Below, in pieces: positions 12,201-22,140 of a DNA stretch of 64,000 nucleotides. The notes below the pieces were generated by a model. That model was not told the origin of the DNA and searched no databases. It was given only the letters and a program-made list of their open reading frames with translations. Source of the stretch: Klebsormidium nitens (taxonomy: Eukaryota > Streptophyta > Klebsormidiophyceae > Klebsormidiales > Klebsormidiaceae); contig DF237313.1 in the NCBI GenBank assembly GCA_000708835.1, forward strand, positions 28,934-92,933. The letters run 5' to 3'. The translations under genes and the position numbers were made by a program. Numbering within the stretch: the first letter of the stretch is position 1; each line of letters begins with the position of its first letter.

Positions 12201-15200
12201 CAGAGCGGCCGCGCGTCCCTGGCTGGGGGGATCCCCCGGGTGCTCTTCGGGCCGGGTTCCACGCGGAACAGTCTGCCCGGGGGGCCGGCCCAGGCGCTGA
12301 GGGCCAAGGAACACGAGCTACAGGAGCTGCGGCGGCAGATGGATGCCTTCCTGGCGGAGCGAGAAGAGTGAGGGGGCGAAAGTTTCTGATGACTGGATCG
12401 AACCGATTGCAAAAGATCTCAACCAGTTGAAGCACTTTGCGAGAGTTGTAGCGCTGTAAACGTATGAGCTCGTCTGCGAAATCTGTTGAATGTGCCCTTG
12501 CCCTCTTCAACTCTTGACCTTCAAAATGGATAAAGGAGACCAAAGTGACGGAATTCTGCTCTCTTCCAAAGGCCCATAGCTTCGAGTGCGACCATCCTAT
12601 CAACCCTCGACTCAACTTTCTTCGATGAAGCCGAGAAGACGAGTGAAGGCCGATCTCCCCTCTCCTTGAGAATTCGGTAAGCTTAAGCTTCCATTCCTCA
12701 GTACTTCAATTCTTCGCTTGCCAGGTGGCTCGAGGAAATGAACCGGCGGCAGGCCGAGGCCCTGGCCGCGCGCGTCGCGACCGAGAAACTAAAGCGCAGC
12801 CACGAGGCGATGAGTGGCGAGAACGAGCAGCTGAGGGAGCGCAACGGGGGGCTGACGAAGAAGGTGACGTCACTCGAGGCGGAGGTGAAGAAGCTGTCGG
12901 GGCAGCAGAACCTGAGCCAGAGGATACACCACCACGCCAAAATCAAGGTGGGCCCCGCTCCCCCGGATTAGGGGCCGGGCGCTGTTGGCCAGCTACAGTG
13001 ACACGGGCCTTGAAAACGATTTGTTTTCACCTTCAGGTTCTTCTGTCAGAGAACGATCGAAGGGCCTTAAACCACACACGGGTCAATTCCTCCATTCTTC
13101 TGTTGAACTAAACCGCTTGTATCAGGCCTTGATATAAGCAGATTTTGGGCCATCTATTTTCTGGATGATAACAGGGGGCATGAAAGTAGGTACCGTAACC
13201 TTAGGTATGTAAGGTGCCGGAAGCAACGGTGAGGGTTGGGAGATGCGAAGCGGTAGAGTTGTTTCAGATATCGCTTCCCGGGTTTCTGCGGTGCAAACCA
13301 CATTTCACACGCTTTTTAGCAGTCAAATCAGGAATACGACGAGGTTAAAGGGGCTCAACTTTTCTCTCCCGCTGACGTCACCCCTGCCACGTGGCGCAGG
13401 AGGAGAACGTGCTGCTGCGGCAGAAGGTGGAGGCCCTCGAGGCGCGCGCGCGCAAGGACGCGTACCACCACCAGCGGCTCGCCGAGGAGGTGGCGCGCTT
13501 CCGCTCCGAGCGCGGCCTTCCGCCGGACATCAACGTGGACGAGGAGCGGAGACTGCGCAAGAAGCTGGAGGTGAGGGCGACACCGAGGCTTGGGAGCTGC
13601 GGGCATGGTCGCTGAGAAGGAATGGCTGCCACTTTGAGCGTGTATTTGAAGAGTCATTTGGGAGAGTCGCGAGTGGTCCGAGGTGCGAGGCTCTCGCTGA
13701 CTGCGCAACGTTCAGAGGCGGAGCAGAAGGAGGAATGGTGCAATTTTTCGCAGACCATCCGAGATGATAAGGGCTCTGCTTATACTTCGAACGTGTCGCT
13801 CACCGATACAAAGTGGGCCTGCGGGTCACAGTCTACAAAGCCGTTTACAGCATCTCGAACTTCTGAGTGGACAATGGTTTTTGCCCTCAAAATTTTCCCT
13901 GACACCAACCCTCTGACCCAGTTGCGCTCAGGAATGAGAGCCATCCGCCGGCCGCCCAGCAGGACTCTTTAGAAGCTTTTTTTTCGCCGTAAGAGACCTT
14001 CAGTTGTCTCCGCTCGTCTCTTCACCCTTGTCCCAAGCCGTACTTATTCCGGTTTCTCAGGAGGAGACCCTCCAGCAGATCTTTCTCATTGTGTTCCGCG
14101 CAGTTAGAAATCTCAACTAAGTTTGAACCTCTCGTAACCCTTGTTTAACCTTGAGCCTTAACCCGGTCTTGCAGGAAGCTCAAGAAGAGACCCTCCAGCT
14201 GGCGGCCCAGCTGGCGGAGCTTTGCAAGAGCGTTTCCCGGGCGGCCGTCGGCATGCCCGTCGGCGCAGACGTGCCCAGCGCAAAGGCTGCCATGGACGCG
14301 GTCAACCGGCTGGTGGCACGTGCCGAGGCGTCCGAACGGGAGCTCGCGGACCTCAAGCTCAAGGTACGTACCGGGGTCCGAATCTGCTTACTTCTCTCGA
14401 AGTGGGTGTTTGATTCCTGTTTGTGCTGTTGTTAGGGCAGAGATTTTCTGGCTAAGTCTCGAACTCAGGGTTCGTATGTTGGTCCAAAATCCGGTTTGCG
14501 TCCCATCCCTCAACATCTGTAATCAATTGTTTGTTTTTGTCTGACTTCTTAGGGCAGGCTTTCTGTGGCAACAATTGTGATTGATTCCTTGTTTTGTGTA
14601 ATGTCTTAGGGCAGAGTATCTGTGCAAAAGAGTGTGTGGCGAGGCGCCCGGAAGGGGGCTAGCGGACCTTAAGGTGTAGGCCTGTAGGACCTTCCAGGAC
14701 TTTTAGTAGCATGGAATTCGTGCCTGCTCTTTCTTTGCTTTGGAGCATTGGGTGACTTTCGTCGCTGCCCAAATGGCGCTGTCTCGTCCTTGTCAGCCTC
14801 TCCGCCTTACTGTGTTGTCAGGTCAGGAGCGTTTGTGATGTGTTTTCTTGCTTTCCGACGCGGCTGCGGGACGATGGTGAATTGCTCTCCTTGAGGAAAC
14901 ATGAAGCAAGCGGCCCGAATTGTGATAAAGGCATGAATTTCACATTTCGTTCGAAGCTACTGTTTACTTTCTTGGTAACAAGCGTGGTCAAGAGAGTGGC
15001 CGACTGGACTGGCTCCTTTTGTCCTCTTTCGCCAAATCATTGAAGGGCTTGGATACTATCGAGTGGATAAAGAGTTCGGAGTCAGGTAAGGGGATCGTAC
15101 TTCAAGATTTTGGATATGCTAGGGACATCAGTATGAACACAGCAAACATCTGGTCCGAGACATTGGACCCGCCGTTAGCTGCAACGATTGAATCGCTTTT

Positions 15201-15329
15201 CTCTCTTTCTTGCAGGCTAGGATCACGACGGAGAAGAGGCGAATTGACGAGCTCCGGACAATCACGACCCCTCAAAGGAGCGCGGTCTTTGCGCCATCGC
15301 CCGATCGATCCCCAAGAACACTCCGTTAG
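282..15329 (+). CDS. Large coiled-coil protein, C-terminal 1893 aa (5' end outside window); probable kinesin-12/KIF15-type tail
   Basis: Twenty-one exons join with consistent phase to a TAG stop: 282-503, 761-862, 1172-1252, 1501-1635, 2183-2344, 2672-2974, 3398-3910, 4334-5485, 5860-5996, 6829-7004, 7511-7728, 8202-8393, 8748-9086, 9749-9961, 10396-10833, 11164-11427, 12030-12367, 12725-12947, 13400-13570, 14175-14363, 15216-15329. The first visible exon follows an acceptor, so the start lies upstream. Almost all of it is E/A/R/L/K/Q heptad coiled coil. Two S/P-rich loops interrupt it, one near window residues 1040-1080 and one near 1580-1640 (SxxTP, RxS). Near residues 1722-1750 it reads NLSQRIHHHAKIKEENVLL, which resembles the conserved C-terminal block of KIF15 (kinesin-12) and HMMR/RHAMM; that comparison is from memory. 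A role in spindle or phragmoplast microtubule binding is inferred. No motor domain is visible, so a myosin-like or golgin-like scaffold remains possible. Gene structure is firm; identity is moderate. Confidence 0.8.
1049..1137 (+). repeat. 29-bp tandem repeat, three copies, intronic
   Basis: Three copies with a 29-nt period (phrase starts at 1061, 1090 and 1119), sharing TTCTCAAATCATGCAACTT. The array sits in the intron 863-1171 and ends about 35 nt before the acceptor. Copies are nearly identical, so the expansion looks recent. Confidence 0.85.
5486..5859 (+). other. Intron with a short duplicate and a TGACGTCA site near the acceptor
   Basis: Between exons 4334-5485 and 5860-5996. It carries two adjacent imperfect copies (about 21 nt) of CATAGGATATCGGGATGTC near 5509-5550. 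A perfect TGACGTCA palindrome lies at 5845-5852, eight nt before the exon. No other feature seen. Confidence 0.5.
5959..6280 (+). repeat. Tandem array of an exon 3' edge (exon copy plus two decayed intronic copies)
   Basis: The last 38 nt of exon 5860-5996 (encoding KQAGERIMQSLEQR) and its GTGCGG donor recur at 6091 and 6235, spacings 132 and 144 nt. Each is followed by related intronic sequence. Copy 2 keeps QAGEHIMQSLEQR but its donor reads GTGACC. Copy 3 is more diverged. Only the first copy is in frame with the downstream exon 6829-7004. Confidence 0.8.
7091..7555 (+). repeat. Tandem array of an exon 5' edge (three decayed copies plus the real exon start)
   Basis: The real acceptor and exon start is at 7504-7555 (CTGCAG, then codons for SSGDKLGGWPDD). 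Related blocks sit upstream at 7091, 7211 and 7365, each with a TCTG(C/A)-type start, a CGTCCGG/AGTCCGG-type core and a GGnnG-TGGCCnnACGA-type end. Intervening sequence is also partly shared (GGCTCCATGCA in two, CCTGAA..CTTGGTA in two). The period is about 120-155 nt. Only the last copy is spliced in the model. Confidence 0.7.
7688..7825 (+). repeat. Exon 3'-edge duplicate inside the following intron
   Basis: The exon segment GGAGGAGAACGTGGC at 7688-7704 recurs at 7809-7825 in the intron 7729-8201. The match is short (about 16 nt) and is counted mainly because the same gene shows several longer cases. Confidence 0.45.
11771..12050 (+). repeat. Duplicated 3' splice region: decoy acceptor 184 nt before the real one
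   Basis: A block of about 95 nt at 11771-11861 (TCTTCGAAGC, polypyrimidine tract, TTTGCAG, first codons of the exon) is repeated at 11955-12050, where TTTGCAG at 12023-12029 is the acceptor used in the model. The upstream copy keeps a working-looking AG but reads CTGTTCGCTCTGAACG and cannot extend far in frame. It could be a cryptic acceptor. Confidence 0.8.
12725..13570 (+). other. Exons carrying the KIF15/HMMR-like C-terminal motif
   Basis: Exons 12725-12947 and 13400-13570 encode the stretch QNLSQRIHHHAKIKEEN, then a basic coil and a short break (GLPPDINVD). In KIF15 and HMMR a QNxxQKIxHxxKLKxEN-type block sits close to the C-terminus and is followed by more coil. Order and spacing here are the same, with about 145 residues left to the stop. 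The match is visible by eye only; a profile search with the HMMR C-terminal domain would settle it. Confidence 0.5.
14058..14205 (+). repeat. Duplicated exon 5' edge upstream of the penultimate exon
   Basis: CTCAGGAGGAGACCCTCCAG at 14056-14075 resembles the real exon start at 14175 (GAAGCTCAAGAAGAGACCC then TCCAG). The upstream copy has its own TTTCTCAG acceptor-like end. Spacing is about 112 nt. Confidence 0.6.
14322..14680 (+). repeat. Exon 3' edge copied into the last intron, plus a short minisatellite
   Basis: The exon end at 14322-14367 (codons EASERELADLKLK, then the donor) reappears at 14641-14680 with several substitutions; its donor position reads GTGTAG. Between them, three imperfect copies of a unit with GATTCCTTGTTT and CTTAGGGCAG lie near 14411-14445, 14530-14566 and 14582-14616. 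Confidence 0.65.
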
Positions 15330-17333
15330 GAAATTAGACAGTTTGCTAGAAAACCGACTTAAAAGCTGACAAGAAGGTCGATAGAAAAGGAAAAGTTGCC
15401 AGTAACGTCGTTTTCCAATCCGTCAAGTGGAGTAAGGGGCAGCTTGACAGCTGTTACTGTTGTTCGTTTCTGCACACAGTTTTCGTGTGCGTGCAAGTGT
15501 CGTGCTTTGATGGGCACTCTGTTGACCACACAAGCTGCTCAAGCTTCTTGAAACGAAGGTTATCCTCGCGCGTGTCTCCCTGAGCGAAGGCTATAGACAT
15601 AGACTTGATGCACCCGCGCCGTGCAATGTGTCACGCCCCACGCACGCGTCACTGCGAGTGGGTTATGCACACCTGATGCTTGTCATGTTTTCAAAGACAT
15701 TGAGTACGAGGGACTGGAGTGCAATCAAGTCAACGACAATCGCTAGATCTGCGTCGGCACGGCATGCACACCTACAGCAACCTATAATCACATGAAGGCC
15801 GTAATAGATGAGAGTGTAAGCCTCGTGTATACACACTGACTAATACGGTTATATAGACTCTTGAAAGACGATCTGCTGATTTGAAGCGCTTGCACGTCCA
15901 TAGCGCCAGCCTGCTAGGAAGATTCTGCAAGAAAGCTTTGTCGATACGATCGTAGGGGCCAGTCAAAGTGCAGCAAATGCGTTCAAATTACCAGTGCAAG
16001 TCAATCGGCGGACATGCTTATATTGAGGCCGGAACGGGCTGGCAAGCTAGTGCGTCTGCTAACACCAGAAGCAATGCACGCAGCTTCAGGCTTTCAGCAT
16101 TTTTTGCTTGATTCAATCCATCGACTCTGACCGACACTTGGGCTGCATATGTCTCGCTTTGCTTTCCGTATGGGCCCGAGCGAAAGAAGCTTGAACTTTT
16201 GGAAGGCAGCTCGAGTGGATGAAGCTGCACGTGCCCTTAGTTGCTACATCTGCTCATGTTAGAATGTGTAAAAGCATCTGCGGAAGAGTCGCTTCTCCTG
16301 AAACGAGTGGCGGTAATGAAGATATTGACAATCGAGCGCAGATATCGCGGCCTCGATCTCAGCCGCATGCTCTACCGTGTTTTAAGGTTGGAAGTTCCGA
16401 CCACTTTTTGAACAAACACAGTCCTCACTGTCGGCGTAGAGCATTCTGTTCTCCCGTATAAGAGCTACACGCACCTTGCCGAGCAACACGTTAGCAAATT
16501 GCTTCTTTCGAGACTGCAGATCTAATGGCTTTACTGCTCCTATTATACATGTTGCAAGAAGTTTTGAACACTTCAATACATTGAGCGAAATAATCCGACC
16601 TTGTCTGAGGTTCAGGCAGGACCTACCATGAACCCAATTCTACAGCCCGCTTCCTCCAAAACCATCTGGAGCAATCTGGAGTTGCCTGATTATTATATTC
16701 TTTTGTAAGTGGCCGATATAATGCGCTTCGAGAATATAATGTATCCACGACACGAAGGCTAAGCGCCTGGCCCCAAACCAAACAAACAAGGGTTCGAGTC
16801 ATGGGGAGGACTCCACCCTTTTTGCCACCTTTTTTTGCCTAGGCTTTTCGGTCCCATGCACTCGATAGGCACATGGCATTCAAGCATTCAACTCTCCATT
16901 TCGATCGGGTCGCGTGTCATATAAGAGAGGGTTTCAGATTTCAGTAGAACCTACAAGGTATATGACGTCAGAATCATCATATTTTCATCATATACTACTC
17001 CGCGCTTATAATGACCGCTCCGTTAAAATGCAAAAATGGACTAATTGGCTGCTGGGGATACTAATTAGTTGCTTGCAAAGCTTTTGTGCAATGCTTGTAA
17101 GGGTGCGAACTTCGTCCGGTAGTATTGCGGTTGATGGTACGGTGTTCAGAGGCATTGAGGCACTTTTAAAAATTCTCTCATTAAGCTGCCAAAGCAAGCC
17201 AGACTGACGGGGTAACTCGATGGCTGAACAACACATCAGACTTGTTTCATGCAAAAGGGTATATCCACATGGGACGAAAATGGAATGATCTTAAAATTCT
17301 GAAGAGGATAGTTGGTTTAAATGAGTGTTTATG
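15330..17333. other. Intergenic region after the coiled-coil gene
   Basis: About 2 kb with no credible exon. It should hold the 3' UTR of the coiled-coil gene. Visible are a TGACGTCA palindrome at 16963-16970 and a GGTTCGAGTC phrase at 16791-16800 followed by T-runs at 16819-16835, which looks like a Pol III B-box but does not fold as a tRNA. Nothing else supported. Confidence 0.5.
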
Positions 17334-17700
17334 GGAAGACGGCAGAGGAGTGGTTCCTAAGCCTCTGGGGCGTTGCCCCGGCCAGAGAGAGCTCCCGAAG
17401 GAGCCCCCCCTGCCAGACGGAGGCCCTCGGCCTCAACGTCGGGGGATCACCCCCAGCGAGCAGACACCCCCCGGGAGGGGCTCACGGCGGAAGGGTAGAA
17501 AATTCTACGCGACTTCTTGCTATCTGATGCGACACGCCAGCATCCGTCGAGCTTTATACGGTTGCAAGAAACGAAGCTTTTGTGGGCTACATGGACCCGG
17601 TAACGTCACCTGCCGTCCAATCTGTCAAGTGGCAGGATCGGACGGCAACGAAGAGGTTTCCCTCGACACACGACCGCTGTCCGCGGTAGATCGACGCTGC
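17334..17700 (+). repeat. Hairpin-array dispersed repeat, copy A
   Basis: Starts GGAAGACGGCAGAGGAG. Consecutive perfect hairpins follow: 17363-17387 (CTCTGG/CCAGAG with inner GGGC/GCCC), 17391-17404 (GCTCC/GGAGC), 17420-17434 (GAGGCC/GGCCTC), 17441-17454 (GGGGG/CCCCC), 17467-17480 (CCCC/GGGG), then GTAGAA-AA-TTCTAC near 17495-17508. The first ~158 nt differ from copy C (27280) at only about three sites; the downstream part (about 17510-17700) is clearly related but much more diverged. Short ORFs over the block are shadows. Class unknown: a non-autonomous mobile element or a structured RNA-related repeat. Confidence 0.85.
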
Positions 17701-18970
17701 GAATTAGCACGATCCGAGCAACTTCATGGAGGCCGAAGGCAAAACAAGGCTACAACAAGGGTTTCCTTTTGCTATACAAGACTGCAGAGTAGGATTCCTT
17801 ACGAGAATGATGAGACATCTAACATAGAATTAGACGAGACCTGTAGTGTGAGACCTGACCGTTCCGGCTTGAGTAATTTTTGTGGCGTAGTTGAGTGGAT
17901 GCTAAAGCATCGCAGAAGCAACGTGGTAAAAGTACGTTTCTCTACTGAAATCGAGTTACTGCCCGGCATGCGACCATAAACTGAATTCCTTACTTGAGCA
18001 ACGTCGTGGCACCACGAGAGTTGCAAATGTGCTCATTGTTTCATTGAGTTGCCAACAAGAATTACCAGACGGTGGAAGTTTCAAAGCACAAGGCTACTTT
18101 AGTCACTCTCAAAATCAACGCTCTCTCACCATTTTTAGTACTGCAGTAGGCTCAATTGAAGCAGTTTAAAGAGCGCAGAAAACCAGAGCAAGGAAATCTA
18201 CGAAATTAACCTCTTAAGATCCACGTCAAAGTAGCCCTGCTGGGCTATTGTCATGCCATCGTTCAGCAGCTCAACCATCATGTTGAAGTGGTACGGATTG
18301 GCGCGTTGAAGACTACAATGAAGTGGATCTCGCCCCCAGTCTTCAAAGTTGGCCTGCCAGGCAACATGAGAACAAGCTTCAGCACAAGCATTCTTGAAAG
18401 CACGCTTCTATCATTTTTAAAGTCGTCGTGAAGGCGGACCCCAGCTTGTGCACTTCGAACCTCGCGGGAGCTGATCACAAAGATGATCATAACGGTAATC
18501 ATTGTGTGCGCGTGACATACGAGCAATACATGCCATGACAAAACCCATTACGGGAAGCTTTGTACGCTTCAACGCTCTATGTTAGATCGAACACCGTTGG
18601 CAGCGTGGCTCGGCTGAGATTTTCGAACAATTGATGATCTATTTCTACATCGTTTTGGTTGTTCTTCATGAGGCCACGTCTAGCATTGAAGTGCATCGAG
18701 TCGGAAGCACTCTGAATCACTGCCAATGCTTTGCTAGGGCATCGATGTTGTTCTGCTTTCAAGTGGAGAGCAAAGTGTACTTTGACCACCATTTCGACTG
18801 CCAAGCGGGGCCGGGTGACAACAGATGGGAATCGGTCGATTCTTCACCTGCCCAAGAAAACCCGAGCTCATTCTTAACCCTTGCACGATCAACTGATAGG
18901 AAGTAACTCAACGAGAGTTTCAAGGAAACTGAGTGCTCTTAAGTGTCCGACTTCCACCAGCCTGAAACTC
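17701..18970. other. Intergenic region between repeat A and the GT90 gene
   Basis: No credible exon or RNA was found. It should include the 3' UTR of the minus-strand glycosyltransferase gene that stops at 18971. Confidence 0.4.
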
Positions 18971-21900
18971 CTAACACCAAGCCGCTTGAATTGCAACAAC
19001 AGGCACCCGCTGGGCGACGGCCTGCCACGCGTCGACGGTTTGCCACGTGTCCCCAGTCGCTTCCTCCTTCTCGAAATGGTCAACAAACTTCCTGGCTCCA
19101 CGAACCGACACAACGTACCCATCGAAGCAGTCATTTGTCAGCGTCCCTTCGACCAGACTCTTGCTGACGTCCTCCACCGCGCAAGGGTACACCCTCTGTG
19201 CCAGGTCACACTCCGTCCGCGCGCGCACAAAGTTGCTCCACCCCCCTACCAGGAGGAGATCGTAGTTATCCATGTCAACCAGCATGTTGCACTGATTGAG
19301 GCGGTTAAGATCCATAAGATCGGTAGACAGGGCTTCCTTAGCCCCAAGCACTAACCCGGCTTCGAACCCGTCGAGAAGACCGGGGTCGCTCAAACTAGAG
19401 GCGCCGGAAGTAACTTGTTCTGCAGAATCGGCAGAGCTTGATGGCTCCCCATTAACGACCCTCTGAGCTTCATTACTAGCGGCTTCCGTATCAGCTAAAT
19501 TTTGCGGCTGCGCTCCTTCAGAACTGGGCCGCAAGAGAATCTTGTACGCGGCCACTCGCGCATTGCCCGAGTCATGGGTCGTCAGCCCGAGGCTCTCCAG
19601 ACGTTTCACGGCGCCTGTCCTTTCTCCACTGGAGCTCCGCCCTCTGCTTCTATCTCTTTCTTCCACTTTGAATTCGTTGCCGGATGCGCGCACTTCGTCA
19701 TCGCTATCCTTCTCAACCGTTTCGGTGCCACCAAACCGGCCCTTGTCTTGTTTCTCTGATCCGTTGTCGTACGCTAAGAGAGCAAGGAGTCGGTCCTGCG
19801 CCCTGAATTTCGCCATTCCTGGCCGTTTCTCCACTTTATACCGCACCAATCCTTGGAGGCCGCGTAGCACCCCCGTCGTATACGCTTTCATCCCGTTCAG
19901 ATCCGGACCCAACACTTCGTCCGCATACGCATGCATCCGGTTGACCATAGCGTCCGCCTCCTCTCCGTTCGCCAGAACCCACTCAATCGCCGCCGTCAGA
20001 TTGCTCAGGTTGTAATCGACGGGCACGAAATGCTCCCACGGCCGCAGTCCCAGCTCATAATACTCCCAGCACGGAGTCCGCTGTTTCAGCAAAACCGTCC
20101 CCATGTGCAATTCGTGCTTCAACCGGTTGGCCCACCCACAGTTGCCCTCCACATGGATCACTGCCCGGTACGCCTCCTGCTCCGCCCGGGACAACCGCGG
20201 CCGTCCACGTGTCACCATCCCCGCGGCCCACTCCCGAAATCCCCCTACCTGGTCCGTGTCGGACAGCATGACGTCATACAGCTCCGGCCGCGACCCCGCG
20301 CGCACTAGAAAAACCAGCCGCTCGCGGCCGCAGCGCTGCCACGTGTCCTCGCTGACCGCCACCTTGTCTCCACCCCACCCCCGGTCGTCTGCGTCTAGGA
20401 AACAGCCCCGGCCGCCGCCCCCCCGGAAGACCGCCTTGCGGATGCGCAGCGCGGGCGAGTGCGCGGCGCGCGCGGCGCGCGCGTCCTCGAACGCGGCGGC
20501 CCATCGGCGCGGGGGCCCGTCCACGTGCTCGAAGTAGGGGAAGGGAATGTCAGCGGAGCCGTCGCAGGAAACGACGTTCAGGATCGGAAGGCTGACGTCA
20601 GCAGCGTCAGACACTCTGGCGGGGTGATGCTGTCTCTGAGTCACGATGCAGTCCTGGGCGTGGAGAAGCGATCATTATGAGAAGAAAATGGAACTCCTGC
20701 GTTCTACATCTCAGCCGAAAATGTTCAACGGTTACCACAGCTGAAGATCGACAGACGAGAATGCACCAACCCAGCGTCTGCAAGAAAGGGGGTTAGTCAG
20801 CAGCTTCGAACGGACATTGAGGTCATTTTTCCAGCCGTTTGTACCTCGTATTATCAGTGCATCGTTGCTGCAAAACCACGTCACTCTTCTGGCCCACCAA
20901 AAGCCCTCCGCGTCTACCGTTAATGTCAAGTCGCACTTGAACCATCTACGAGATCTTTCACCCGAGTGTCTCTCCAGGGCTTTTTTCCGTGACCTGCAGT
21001 GCTTTCAAAACAGTATACGCCTATCTTCGAACGTCATAGTATTACCCCTCGGAGGGCGAAAAAATGGACAAAATGGTTCCTGACCGCCACAGGTTACGAA
21101 TGAAAGCTTGACTATCAACCGGTGCCATTCCATTGTCATGAATACGGTGGATTGAACTACGACACACCCCTACGGAGGATACGATTATAGAGAAACAGAG
21201 AGACACTTTGAAACGGGAAGTATTCCTCGTTTCGACGCACAGTCATTTGAGAAGCTTCTCACGTCGTGTAGAGAACAGATCCTGCCAGGCTTTGATTCTG
21301 TTTAGAGGACTTCTGATAACAGCGCCATGAAGCGAATCTGTTTCGAACATTCTTTTGAGGGATTGCTGAATAACGTGACAGATGCCCGCTGTAATTCGGG
21401 TTCAGATAGTGGTTCAGATGAATTAGATCTCAAAGTAAATCTCATAACAAGCTGCAACTCCATCTCAGATAGATATATCGAGTTAGGGATGACTGGAAAC
21501 ATACTTTGAAGCGGGTAGGGTCCGGCCAACAGTCAAGTGCGCGCGCGCGCGCTGGCACCCACCTCTTGGCACAACAGGAACTCCACGTCACCTCCATCTT
21601 CAATGTCCCGCATTATTTCGCTGATCAGTTCCAGTCGCATGTTGTACCGGAAATGCATAAATTCCCAAGGAAACCTCCCTCCCCTGTGCTCGTAATACAG
21701 CTTGCCTTCAATAATCTGTACGTCCCGGCACGATTCCCGGTCCCCCGATCGAAGCCCACTTGCGTTGTGGGAGCGGAAACTGGGTCTAGTGAGTACTCCT
21801 CAAGAGCCTGTGTGACCATTTGTTGGATCAGGGGAGAAAGGGGAGTGAGACTCCCCAGAGCGATTCGCTTGTCAAGGCTCGGACGAAAGTGGGTTCCAGC

Positions 21901-22140
21901 TGGCAACCTTGCGATTGATACCTCTCTCAGACGGGCATTCAGTGGATTCATAATTGAGGTGAGCGTTGTGAAATAGCTCCTGGAGATGAGGGACAGCACT
22001 GTAATAGCGGCCACCCAGACTAGCCAACTGCAGACATAGCGCGCGGGCTTGGCAGCCAGAGCCATGGCGCCACCTAATGAAGTATACGACCGACTGGCCC
22101 GAATGAGCCCGATCGGTTCGCTTAAGGGTCTCTCAGACAT
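18971..22140 (-). CDS. GT90 (CAP10/Rumi-like) membrane-anchored glycosyltransferase with extra C-terminal domain; apparent frameshift
   Basis: Two exons: 21563-22140 and 18971-20653, joined phase 0 (LLCQE then DCIVTQRQ), about 753 aa. The start at 22140 or the in-frame ATG near 22065 precedes one hydrophobic segment (residues ~35-55), as in type II Golgi/ER glycosyltransferases. GT90 signature follows: IIEGKLYYEHRGG, later VIHVEGNCGWANRLKHEL, GTVLLKQ, then LRPWEHFVPVDYNLSNL around residues 355-420, matching the C-terminal half of POGLUT/CAP10 proteins, which transfer glucose or xylose from UDP-sugars. After a charged S-rich linker comes a second conserved-looking block at about 650-753 (TNDCFDGYVVSVRGARKFV), faintly like GT25-type sequences. 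Frame is lost within exon 1 near 21742-21746, a run of five C on the + strand; one missing base would explain it, so a sequencing error or a real lesion is likely. The family is clear; donor and acceptor substrates are unknown. Confidence 0.8.

Noticed and set aside
16750-16850. tRNA-like B-box (GGTTCGAGTC) followed by T-runs
   Set aside because: The T-stem does not pair and no acceptor or anticodon stem could be built; at most a decayed Pol III-derived fragment.
17296-17527. Short open frames over repeat copies A and C
   Set aside because: They follow the hairpin block, run in several frames, and contain no domain; the conservation is structural, not codon-like.
21720-21765. A 44-nt intron as explanation for the GT90 frame change
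   Set aside because: Too short to be spliced plausibly, and it would remove in-frame residues; a single-base indel in the C-run is simpler.
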